Shown: positions 11,544 to 21,471 of the stretch, piece by piece | How positions within the stretch are numbered: position 1 is the stretch's first letter | Layout: the number at the start of each line of letters is the position of its first letter | NCBI GenBank assembly: GCA_021014325.1 | Contig: CM037461.1 | Span: forward strand, 12,801,501 to 12,865,500 | Length of the DNA: 64,000 nucleotides | Origin: Plazaster borealis | Taxonomy: Eukaryota > Echinodermata > Asteroidea > Forcipulatida > Labidiasteridae | Reading direction: 5' to 3' | The notes under the pieces: generated by a model | Database searches by the model: none | The model's input: the letters and a program-made list of their open reading frames with translations, nothing else | Told to the model about the DNA's origin: nothing | Made by a program: the position numbers and the translations under genes

Positions 11544-11887
11544 CTACTGTGAATCATTTGTTGAAACGTGCCAGTCAGTACAATACATATTTCTGTGAAG
11601 AATTCACTGATGTTGAAGAATATGTTCAAAGGCAGAGAATGTTCAATTCTGGAGTCTGGGCTACAGAAGTAGAGATCATGGCTGTTGCACATATGCTTGA
11701 AACTGATGTATACACATTCAATGAAAGGTGGCTTATATTTTCTGGAAAGATAGCAGAAATTGGTTCTGTAACGTCTGATGCAGGAATCTATCTGAATCAC
11801 ACTAATGGCATACATTATGATGTTGTGTTGTTTGTTCATGAGGAACCACAGGAAAGGAATATTAGTGAAAATGAAGAGTTGATTTAG
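11544..11887 (+). pseudogene. Helentron OTU peptidase, C-terminal half
   Basis: This continues the OTU domain cut at 4791. It has the conserved core WATEVEIMAVAHMLETDVYTF-like segment and the catalytic-histidine region HYDVVLF near 11813. With the LTR element and one CTAC removed, the reading frame is continuous across the join. It ends at TAG 11885, probably a decay mutation, since Helentron coding resumes downstream. The OTU nucleophile (GDGNC at 4708-4722) and its histidine are now 7 kb apart. Confidence 0.85.
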
Positions 11888-12008
11888 GTGAGAGAACAAA
11901 CAATGAAAGGAATGAAAATATTGAAACTGTAGATGTTGATCAGGAAATGAATTGCCAAAAAACTGAGTTATGTGATGATTATATTGAACAAGTAGAGTTG
12001 ATAATGGT

Positions 12009-12806
12009 ATGGATAAACAAAAGAAAGCATCAAAGAAAAAGAAACGTAAACATGTAAGTGCGGCAATGAAAAGGAAGATGGACAAGGAAAGGAAAACAAA
12101 GAAGCGCTCTGCAGAACATAACCAAAAATGTGAATTTCTTACAAATGCTAGAGATGGATTACACATTGAAACCAACAAAGAAATAACAAATACTAGTAAC
12201 AAGCATTATCAACAAATGAAATATAATGTAAATATAGAGCACAGGCAAGAACAACTTTCTGCTGTGAATAAAAAGTATAAGAACTCAGTTTGTAGGGAAA
12301 AGAAGCAGAATGCAATGAAAATGATATACCAGGGCAATTCAGTTTTTAGAGAAAAGAAGAAGAATGCAATGAAAATGAAATACCAGGATAGTTCAGTTTG
12401 TAGAGAAAAGAAGAAGAATGCAATGAAAATGAAATACCAGGATAGTTCAGTTTGTAGAGAAAAGAAGAAGAACACAGCCAGAAAGGAGTATGAAAGAATT
12501 AAGGAAAAGGTGAAAGATTCCAGAAGGAAAACATACAATTTAAACGATTGTCAAAGGAGGGAAAAATAGCAGCGGACAGATTTCGATATAACAACACAAT
12601 CCACTGTACAGAGTGAAAAGAATTGATAAAATGAAATTTAATTACTGCTCAAATGTGCAATTTAAATTTAATTTGCTTAATAACATGAAAAGAAAGTACC
12701 ACAGTAATGCATTGTACAAACAGAAAGTAATAAATGGAATTAAAAGAAAGTACCGTACAAACGCATTGTACAAAGCAAAAGTGATTAATGATAAGAAAAG
12801 GAAGTA
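12009..12806 (+). pseudogene. Helentron basic-repeat region (left of the LINE)
   Basis: Very basic, Lys-rich peptide with tandem units of about 20 residues, for example SVCREKKKNAMKMKYQD repeated at ~12270-12480, then a related unit KRKYHSNALYKQKVIN at 12680-12806. The frame shifts once between 12569 and 12613. Repeats of this kind lie between OTU and Rep in many Helitron and Helentron proteins; their role is unknown, and nucleic-acid binding is a reasonable guess. The last unit stops at GGAAGTA, where the LINE was inserted. Confidence 0.75.
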
Positions 12807-13192
12807 TTGTATTTATTGTCCAAACCAACAGCGGATGAACCGCCAATTACAGGAAAGGTTAAACCAAAAATAAGTCTTTAAATTTACAGATAATAACCAA
12901 GTACATAAATGTTACGAATTGAATTGTAAAGTATAAATTAATAAACAAATAAATATATATATAAATGAGTACATACAATACATACATAAATGAAAAATAA
13001 ATACAGCAAAGAACAAACAAACAAAATCAATAAATAAATAAATAAATAAATAAACAAATAACAAATAAATAAATTTAAAAAAAATATATATATATAAAAA
13101 AATAAAAAACTACATACAAAAACATTTAAATATATATTTATATATAATTTACATGTAAATAAATAAATAATTAAGTAAGATTAATGACTTGA
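12807..13192 (-). repeat. LINE 3' UTR with low-complexity ATTT/TATA tracts
   Basis: About 385 bp of simple sequence, mainly AAAT units on the + strand (12940-13170). I see nothing coding in it. Confidence 0.7.
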
Positions 13193-16100
13193 TTAGATAC
13201 TGGTAGTGGTACAGGCTAAAGCACGTGAAATCTGATTACGAAATGATTTGAGTGAAGGTGCCCCAAAAACATCACAAGTTCCATGGAACCCGTTGTAGGT
13301 GGATGAAATCCTGGAAATGAATCCACGCTTTGTCACCTCAACGTGATTCCATCGAACATGTAGGATGTGTTTGTTGGCTTGCCTTGTACGACGATCGGGA
13401 ACATGCAAACTAAATGGGTTGAAGTCAGTGTTGTTATATCGATTGTGGAAAAATTTATAGATAAATAGACAGTCATTAATAATTCTTCTTTGTCTGAGGG
13501 GTGGAAGCCTGTACATTTCACATAAATCAAAATAATCCAAATTACAATTATAAGCACTGACATTAGTAAGCGTCCTGTGAACAAATTTAAGAAAACGGTA
13601 TTGAACCCCTTCTAACCTATGGGCCTGATGAGTGGAAATTGAATTAAAAACAACAGTACAATTCTCTAAATTGGGTCTAATAAGTGAACAAAACAAGGTG
13701 AGTAAAACGTGTTCATCTTTCATTGAACGAAAATTCCGCCATACCAGACCACTCATACGGTTAGCTTTCTTTATGATGTAATTCACATGAGGGACAAAGG
13801 TGAGTTTACTATCAATAAAAATACCAAGATCTTTCTGAACATCAACCCTATTAAGAATAGTATCACCCAGGGTGTAGTCAAATTTGAACGGCTTCTTCTT
13901 AAGAGTCACAGTTAAAACACTACATTTACACTACATTTAGAGATAGTTGCCACATTTTAGACCAACTCAAAATCTTATCTAAGTCAGCCTGCAAAGAAAA
14001 AGTATCTGCATTTTTACTAATCTGTCGAAAAACTTTCAAATCGTCAGCATATAACAAACTGTTATTATATAAACACCTAGGGAGGTCGTTGACAAATAAA
14101 GTGAATAGGAGAGGTCCGAGAATGTAACCCTGTGGAACGCCAGAGGGCACTGTTTTCCATTCAGATGAAAAGCCATTGATAATTACTCTATGTTTTCTAC
14201 CAGTAAGATAGCTTTGCAATAAGATTAAGACATTCGGATGGATATTGTATGACTTAAGTTTATGTATCAGATAATTATGGTTAACTCGACCAAAGGCCTC
14301 AGAGAAATCGGTGTAAATAACATCCAACTGCTCTTTCTTATCAACAGCACGGTATGCCTCCCTTAATAATGATGTGAGGTTTGTGGAACAATCCCTACCA
14401 GAGACAAAGCCGTGCTGTTGCTCAGAAAGTGCAGGTCGTACATGAGACAAAATCTGATCAGAAAGAATTCTTTCAAAAACCTTTGCTATCTGAGGGATAA
14501 GAGAAATTGGTCTGTAATTAGAAACACTAAGTTTTTTACCAGATTTATGTATGGGAACAATATTTGCAGATTTCCAGCATGAAGGAAAGCAACCCTCCTT
14601 GGAGGCCTTTCTAAAAATATAAGTTAAGGGACCACAAAGAACATTAGCACAGGACTTAAAAATAAAACCTGGAACATTGTCTGATCCAGTCGCTTTAGAT
14701 GAATCAATATCATTTAACTTACGTAAGACCTCTGAGTCAGAAATGTAAATATCAGGCATGGAGTTTAGATTTAAATTCTCAAACTTAGGTAAAGTGGTAC
14801 TTGTATCAGGATCATTAGTTGATGGCAGGTAAACAGACTGGAAAAAGTTCATAAAAAGAGAGGCTTTTCCAGCTGAGTCCGTAGCTTCGAGTCCAGAATC
14901 ACTGCAGAGAACTGAAGGCAATGAATGTTGACGTGATTTAGCCTTAATGAAACTCCAAAAACGTTTTGGATTTTTGCTAATGTCACCAGTTATTGACTTC
15001 AAGTAGTTGGAGTACTTTCTCCTCACTTGCTTCTTGAATTCATGCCTTGCTTGCTTGAAACATGCTATGTTCTCTGGAGTAGGAATGGCCTTCTTCCGGC
15101 GAAATGCTCTTTCCTTGGCTTTAAGCGCAACATGAACTTGTCCATCAAACCATGGAGGAGATGGGCGACGTGGACAAACAACTGGAACAACATCAATGAT
15201 GGCAGCTTCAACAAAATCATAAAAGAGTGATGTTGCTTCATCACAATTATCTGTGGCTTCGAGCAGATTCCAGGGAATGCACTCAAACGTTCTGCAGAGG
15301 TCGTTTGAATCAGCTTTGCGAAAGTTAAAGATCGGACGGCTGTGAGGTAGTAACTGTGGCTTTGATGAATTGCTAATAAGAAAGTTCAGACTTATTGAAT
15401 TGTGGTCGGACTGAAAGAGGTCTTCACCGGTTGTAGAAGAAACCTGTAGGTCACTTGAGGAAAGAACAAGGTCTAGAATGTTATCTCCTCTTGTTGGGGA
15501 AAAGTTTGCCTGGTGCAAATTGTTAGCAGACATCACAGCATCAACAAAAACGTCATCAATTGTTGAACCGCTTGAGATGGCGATCTTACTCTCAGAGTCC
15601 CAATGTAATGTAGGGAGATTAAAATCTCCAACAATACAGATGTTGTTATAGTGGCTAGATGCCGCTGTCACAGAGTCAGCAAGAGCCTCTAAAGTCTCAA
15701 CTCCAGTGTTCGGTGGTCTGTAGAATACACCGAGAAGCATCTTGTTGTGGTTAGATAGACTCACCTCAACAAATAACAATTCTAATGTGTTGCACTCTAA
15801 ATCAGTCCGTCTACGGCATACAAAGTCATTGTGACACCCAAGAAGTACACCGCCACCACGTCTGTTATCTCTGTCATTCCGGAAGATGGTATAGTTGGGA
15901 ATTGTTAATTCAGAATCCATTACATCAGTGGTGAGCCAGGTTTCAGTGAAGGCAAAGAAATTGTAAAACCCAGCAGGTTGCAGACAAGCAGTCAAAGAAC
16001 TGTGATAAACATCCAGCTTGTTCTTCAAACTCCTTACATTTTGTAGGTACATCTGGCAAGTTGCACTTGAATGATTTGAAGAAAAGTTAGATGGATCATC

Positions 16101-16571
16101 AGATGAAGATTCAGGTCCTGGGTTGACCTCAATGTCACCAGAAAGAATAATGTTGAAACAAGCTGTGGTGTTTGCATAATAAGGAGTTCTGCTCTTAGCA
16201 AGCTTTATCTTGTACTTTACCCATTGATGAGTGGAGATTGGTATCACAAAGCAGGGTTGACACAAAGGAAGTGGCTTGGCAAGACTCTGACTCTGACTCA
16301 GTATGTGCTCATGACAATGGGGTTGCTCGGGCGTGATTACCAGCTTGTAGACTGTAGCATCATTTTTCAGTGGAAGCTGATGTAAAACTGACCGAAAAAC
16401 ACTAAAAAACTTGAAAGTGCTGTCAGTATCTTGATGATTGGATACATCAGAAGAGTCAGCAGACAAAACTCTATCACATGGTACAAAATGTAGACTGGTC
16501 TGAAGGCTCAGAGCAACCAAGATGAGTAAAAGCGTGAGAGCAATTTTTGAAGCATGTTGATTGACACGAAT
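13193..16571 (-). pseudogene. LINE ORF2-type protein: 2A-like motif, AP endonuclease, reverse transcriptase
   Basis: The main frame runs from 16571 down to 13926. A hydrophobic stretch lies at ~16545-16490 and the 2A-like GDIEVNPGP at 16139-16113. An EEP endonuclease follows (FTETWLT, YRPPN, VGDFNLP), then reverse transcriptase (NYRPISLIP, SGVPQGYILGPLLF, YADD near 14050). A second frame, 13909-13193, carries the C-terminal domain (ending PSLKSFRNQISRAL). The two are separated by a break at 13918-13939, where CACTACATTTA is present twice in tandem. The open frame extends upstream past 16571 only because the antisense of the Helentron repeat stays open. Confidence 0.85.
16113..16139 (-). other. 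2A-like ribosome-skipping motif
   Basis: Encodes G-D-I-E-V-N-P-G-P, matching the 2A consensus D-V/I-E-x-N-P-G-P, preceded by a hydrophobic run (FNIILS). 2A-like peptides near the N-terminus are documented in APE-type LINEs of sea urchin and other animals, where they separate a short leader from the endonuclease/RT protein. Confidence 0.8.
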
Positions 16572-17573
16572 GGAAGTACCATTGGAATGCATGTACAAAG
16601 CAAAAGCCATAAATGATATGAAAAGAAAGTACCATGGGAATGCATTGTACAAAGCAAAAGTCATAAATTATATGAAAAGGAAGTACCATGGAAATGCACT
16701 TTACAAGCAGAGCGTTTATAGGTACTATTAAAAGGAAGTATACTGAAGATGCAGTTTTCCAGCAGAAAGTTATACACAATGCCAAAAAAGCAAAACTTGT
16801 GTCTAAAGACAGAAAAAGGTTAATTTTCAATGTAATAAATGATTTCCGGAGGAAAATGAGTTGTGGACCATCTTGTGTATGTGCTGTTTGCCTAAAACTA
16901 CTCTGTAAGAATCAAGTTTTGAAATGTAATAGAGACAGATATCGATATTCAGATTACATATCAGAAAGATACTTACATAAATGTAATGATCAATGCAGTA
17001 CTGGAGAATGTACTTTGTCTATATCAAGATCTTGCCTATGGATTTGTTATACATGTCACAGGAAGTTGAGTAAAAATAGAATACCATCAAAAGCAAGTCT
17101 GAACAATCTAAGTTTAATGGAAATTCCAGAAGAATTGAAAAGGTTGAATACGCTAGAACAGCACCTATTAGCCAGAAATTATTGCTTTCATGAAAATAGT
17201 TAATCTTCCAAAAGGTGGTCAGAATGGAGTACTTGGACCATGTGTTTGTGTACCTGCTAATGTTATTGAATGTGTTCAGTCTTTGCCTAGAATCGGAGAA
17301 CATGAATTAGTACGTTTAAAACTAAAGCGCAAGTTGTCATATAAAGGTTATTATGAATATAAGTTTGTTAACAAAGCTCATGTGGAAGAGGCATTGCGTT
17401 ATTTGAAAATAAATAATAAATGGTATAATGACATTGTGATTACACAAGACTGGATTAACCCTGTACCAGAAGGTTCAGATCGAGAAGATCTTGACAAACA
17501 TGAGAATGATAAAGAAGACTTAAATAATGATGAGGATGAGGAGATTACTGATGAGGAACGAAGGAGACCCTAG
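16572..17573 (+). pseudogene. Helentron basic repeats (right of the LINE) and DUF6570 region
   Basis: Three more KRKYHGNALYK-type units (about 16575-16730, with two small indels) lead into a Cys-rich segment (CVCAVCLKLLC, ...CLWICYTCHRKL) and then the typical DUF6570 tail: IPEELKRLNTLEQHLLAR, a one-base frame change at ~17190, and LPKGGQNGV...GPCVCVPAN...KLKRKLSYKGYYEYKF. DUF6570 precedes Rep in many Helitron-family proteins. The frame ends at TAG 17571. Confidence 0.8.
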
Positions 17574-18925
17574 AACTATAGTTGATTTAGATTGGTTAGA
17601 AAAATGTATGATACTAAAGAGTAATCCTGTGACTGTAGCCAGAATATTTGATAGAAGATTCCATGTGTTTCTCAAAGAGTCGAGTTTCAGATGAGAGGTT
17701 CCCCTCACACACATTGTTTGTTCTGGATTGAAGATGCTCCTAAACTAAGTGATGATGATGATGACAAGGTCGTTGAATTTATTGATAGATATGTATCTTG
17801 TAAATTACCTGCAAAGGAGGAAGATGAAGAGTTGAATGAAATCATATCTAATGTTCAAACGCAGAGCCGAAGACACTCAACAAGTTGCAAAAAAAAAAAA
17901 CAGAATGTAGATTCAACTTCCCAAGACCTCTATCTGACAGAACATTTGTGATTAAACATGAACCAAGTAATGATGATGACAGTAAACCGAAATCTGGTGA
18001 AGTGGAAGTTAGTGACAGTGAACAAGATGCTGATAATCTTAAGAGAGCCTCAGAAGTGTTAAAATCAGTGCGTGAAGCCGTTCTTGATGAAGAACATAAA
18101 TACCAATCAGTTAATGAAATGTTTAAAGCTCTTGGAATAACTCAAACAGTTTTTGAGAATGCCAATAAACTTATGAGTAAAAAACCAGCATTGTCTTGAA
18201 ACGGAATCCTCAGGATGTATGGGTAAATCAGTATAATCCTGACTTATCACGAGCATGGAATGCCAATCTAGATATTCAGTATATTACAGATATCTATGGA
18301 TGTGTAGGATATGTTGTATCTTACATGGCTAAGGCTGAACGTGAAATGGGATTATTGCTTGGTCAAGCACAAAGTGAAGCATTGAAGGGGAATGTTGATG
18401 CAAAACAGAGTATGAAACAAATTGGACAAGTTTATTTACAGAATAGGGAAGTATCAGCACAAGAAGCATGTTTCCGAGTGTGTAATTTGAGGTTGAAAGA
18501 AGGCTCTAGAAAAGTTGAATTTGTTCCATAAGGAGAGAACCCTGTCAGAATGAGTTTACCACTCAAATTGATTCAGAATAAATTTGATGATGATGATAAT
18601 GTATGGATGGTCAGTAAGTTAGATAGATATAAAGCACGACCTAAATCAGATGTTTTTGACGTCATGTGTCTGGGTACATTTTGCTCTGAATACAGAGTTT
18701 TGTCAAGCACAGAAGCATTAAAAGTTCACAGTGGTAAAAATTATGAATGTCCATAAATTACAGAATGGTTTAGGATACGTACAGAAGTGTACTAGAACAA
18801 ATGGTGCCGTTATTAAGTATGTAAGATTTAGTGTGACAAAATGTCCAGAGAAATACTATCACAGTATTCTACAACTGTACTTAGCAACACCGTGTGGATG
18901 CTCATTTGAAACCTCCTCATTTTGA
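17574..18925 (+). pseudogene. Helentron Rep nuclease (HUH) region, broken
   Basis: After the stop at 17571 the frame continues (IVDLDWLEKCMILKSNPVTVARIF). A small deletion then joins it to the HUH motif, [11 protein letters not shown], with the two histidines at 17706-17714. The next frame holds CRFNFPRP and acidic sequence. A frameshift at ~18196 leads to the tyrosine segment [21 protein letters not shown], with Tyr codons at 18310 and 18322 as the likely catalytic pair. Further frame changes occur at ~18530, ~18735 and ~18900. The Rep domain nicks and joins single strands in rolling-circle transposition; this copy cannot be expressed whole. Confidence 0.8.
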
Positions 18926-20700
18926 AACATATGAAGAATTTTATGATAATGGAAGCGTAAAGTTGCATAATGCTGATATTTTTCCTGTGAAGTTTGTTAT
19001 AGAAAGTAATCAAAAAAGATTTGAAGCAGAAAATGGGTCAATGGATGATGTTGAAGAGTATTTGGCAAAGTTTGGTCCTCAGGAAGATGCATGGGCATTG
19101 ATCTGTCCAGAAACTGAAGCACAAAGAGATGAATGTAGAGATGAAAAGAGTCCAGTAGAGCATGAGAATGATGATGAAAATACTATTCCAGATTTTCAAT
19201 CAGATAAGAAAGATGAAAGGAGTTATAATATTGAATATAATAAAGCCAAAATCCCGAGAGAGGAAGCGCAAAGTTTAATGAGGTCATTGAATGTCAAGCA
19301 GAGTCAAGTGTTCTATAAGATTAGACAATGGTGTCTCGATAAAGTCAATGGCAAGAATCCTGAACCATTTCATATGTTCATTACTGGAGGAGCTGGCACA
19401 GGTAAATCACACCTAATTAAATGTATATATAATGAAGCTGTACGTTTACTTGGTAGAATGAATCATAATCCTGATGATGTATCTGTTATTTTAACAGCCC
19501 CAACCGGTGTGGCTGCATTTAATATAAACGCAATGACAATACATTCTGCTCTCAGCATTAGTACCAATATGACACTGCCATAAAAACCTCTTGGTGAAGA
19601 GAAAATTAGCAGTTTGTGTTGCAAACTTGATCAATTGCAAATTTTAATTATTGATGAGATTTATATGGTTGATCAGAAAATGCTATGCTATATTCATGGA
19701 AGATTAAGACAAATTAAGCAGACAAGAAGTCAATGTGCCTTTGGAAATGTGAGCATTGTTGCAGTTGGTGATTTTTATCAATTACCTCCAGTAAAAGAAA
19801 AGTCATTGCATCAAAATGTAGTAGAGTCTAGTTTATGGCTTGACAATTTCAAGAAAGTTGAATTAAAGGAAATTATGAGACAGAAAGATGATGTCAAGTT
19901 TACAGAGGTCTTGAATAAATTGCGAGTAAATCCAAAAAGGATAAGTTGACAGATGAAGAAACAGCTATACTTAAAGGTTGTGAGACTGGACAAGATTTAG
20001 ATGATGGTGTTCGTTTCTACCCCACAAACAAACAAGTTGATAGATATAACCTAATGCATAAACAATGTTCTGATTCTGTTTATATTGAAGCCAAGGACTA
20101 TGAAAAAGATGGGAATGGTAAATTGAAACAAAGAGAGAAACCTTTGCAATCAACACGGTCATGTAGTTTATGTCGCTCATTACTGATTGGAGTTGGTGCT
20201 AGAGTTATGTTGACAAAAAATATAGATGTATCTGATGGACTTGTAAATGGAGCATTTGGAACAGTTAGTGTCATCGAGATGTTACCTGATCAATCTGGAC
20301 CCAAGTTTATCAATGTAACATTTGTTAATAAGAATGTTGGATCTGAACGGAGAAGACTCTCGGCAGCAGCGCAAGAAAACAATTATGTTGCCATTGAGAT
20401 TCAGGAAGAGCTTATTGGAAAGAAATGTATTCGTAAACAATTTCCATTGAAACTTGCCTGGGCATGCACTGCACATAAAGTACAAGGTATGACAACAAGA
20501 AAAGCAGTAGTGTGTCTTGAAAGAACATTTTCAGCAGGTCAAGCATATGTGAGTTTGAGTCGTGTGACATCATTAAAGGGTCTTGTTATTGAAGGTTTTA
20601 ATGAGAAGTTGATATACTGTGATAAATCAGTAGCAGAAGCTCTAGAGATAATGCCTGTAGTGACTGGAATTGAGGAATCTGTTGATGAAGACAAAACTCT
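18894..20700 (+). pseudogene. Helentron PIF1-like SF1B helicase, broken
   Basis: Walker A GGAGTGKS at 19386-19409; motif Ia-like TAPTGVAAFNI; Walker [11 protein letters not shown] at ~19640 (PIF1 helicases usually read DEIS, so the Tyr is unusual); motif [13 protein letters not shown]; then LTKNIDVSDGLVNGAFG, AHKVQGMT and AYVSLSRVTSL near 20470-20580. A stop (TAA at 19581) and a frame change at ~19946 interrupt it. It would unwind donor DNA during strand transfer. Confidence 0.88.
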
Positions 20701-21323
20701 CAGTGGTACTACTATCATGCTGCATAACATTCAAGGCTTATTACCTCACTACAGAGATTTGAAATGTCAAAGAGAAATGATGCAATCAGATTTCATTTGC
20801 ATGACAGAAACATGGATTGAGGCTATCAGATGATTGATGTTAATTTAGATGGTTTCAAGAGCTTCCACCAAATACGTGCTTTGTCATACAATGATAATAA
20901 GCAGACACTACATCAGCAAAGTCATGGAGAGTTGCTGTGTATGGCAAGACAGATAGACATTTCAGTCGCTTAAACCTTACAGTACAGAATCTAGAATATA
21001 TTGCTTTCCATATAATTTCTCATGTATCAATTGTTGTTGTAGTTATTTATCGACCCCCTTCTTATAAGGTGAAAGATTTCCTTGACAATCTGTTAAAAGT
21101 GGTTAACGAAATTCACAAGGTCAGTAGGAGATGTATAGTGATGGGAGATTTCAATGAGAACATTTTCAATAATCATTCACAGATTGAGAAACTAATGAAA
21201 GACCATGGGTATACACAATATGTTACTGATCCAACAACAGAGAATGCCACATTATTTGATCATGTATATGTCAGAGGTATAGATAATATTGTTGCTACAG
21301 TAAGACCAGTGTATTATAGTTAA
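20701..21323 (+). pseudogene. Helentron C-terminal EEP (AP-type) endonuclease, broken and truncated
   Basis: Continuous with the helicase frame: IMLHNIQGLLPHYRDL...DFICMTETWIEA, then a stop at 20831. After ~100 bp it resumes at 20937 with VVVVIYRPPS, a GDFNENI motif and LFDHVYV. It stops at TAA 21321, just before the conserved Asp-His pair expected at the end of the domain. This domain is shared with CR1-type LINEs and marks Helentrons. Confidence 0.85.
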
Positions 21324-21337
21324 CCAGACTGAACTCA

Positions 21338-21403
21338 GCACTAAATTTAGTGCCAGCACCAAATTTGGTGCTGGCAAGAAATTTAGTGTTAGCACCAAAT
21401 TTC
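21338..21403. repeat. Three adjacent palindromes, possible Helentron 3' end
   Basis: GCACTAAATTTAGTGC (21338-21353) and a 24-bp palindrome with core AGCACCAAATTTGGTGCT (21352-21375) are perfect. 21378-21403 is a third, imperfect one around TTAGCACCAAATTT. All three are variants of AGCACYAAATTTRGTGCT. They lie 15 bp after the endonuclease frame. Rolling-circle elements end in a hairpin, so this may be the terminus. Confidence 0.6.
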
Positions 21404-21471
21404 AAAAAAACTTGTCAACGACCGTCAAGGACAGTCCGAACAGAATCCAAAATTCTCGTTTTATACCCCGT

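Larger units (their letters stand above)
12807..16571 (-). mobile_element. CR1/L2-like non-LTR retrotransposon (LINE) inserted in the Helentron
   Basis: The basic repeat of the Helentron stops at 12806 and resumes at about 16572. GGAAGTA occurs at both junctions (12800-12806 and 16572-16578) and could be a 7-bp target duplication, although the host repeat itself contains that motif. On the minus strand the element has an N-terminal segment with a 2A-like motif, an AP endonuclease, reverse transcriptase and a C-terminal domain, then a 3' UTR rich in ATTT repeats. AATAAATA lies next to the 3' end. The order and the EVNPGP motif fit the CR1/L2 branch of APE-type LINEs. Confidence 0.85.
1168..21403 (+). 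mobile_element. Helentron (Helitron2-type rolling-circle transposon), decayed, with two nested retroelements
   Basis: The domains lie in Helentron order on the + strand: PHD-like finger and C76-like peptidases (2.3-4.3 kb), OTU (4.7 and 11.5-11.9 kb), basic repeat (12.0-12.8 and 16.6-16.8 kb), DUF6570 (16.9-17.5 kb), HUH Rep (17.7-18.4 kb), PIF1-like helicase (19.3-20.6 kb) and EEP endonuclease (20.7-21.3 kb). The C-terminal AP-type endonuclease is what separates Helentrons from canonical Helitrons. A Gmr1-like LTR element and a LINE are inserted in it, so the original length was roughly 9.7 kb. Many frameshifts and stops show that this copy is dead. The 5' end is a guess because I could not find the terminus. 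The palindrome cluster at 21338-21403 is the best candidate for the 3' end. Confidence 0.85.

Noticed and set aside
16572..16664. LINE protein starting at 16664
   Set aside because: The first ~30 codons are antisense of the Helentron KRKYH repeat, so the element begins near 16571.
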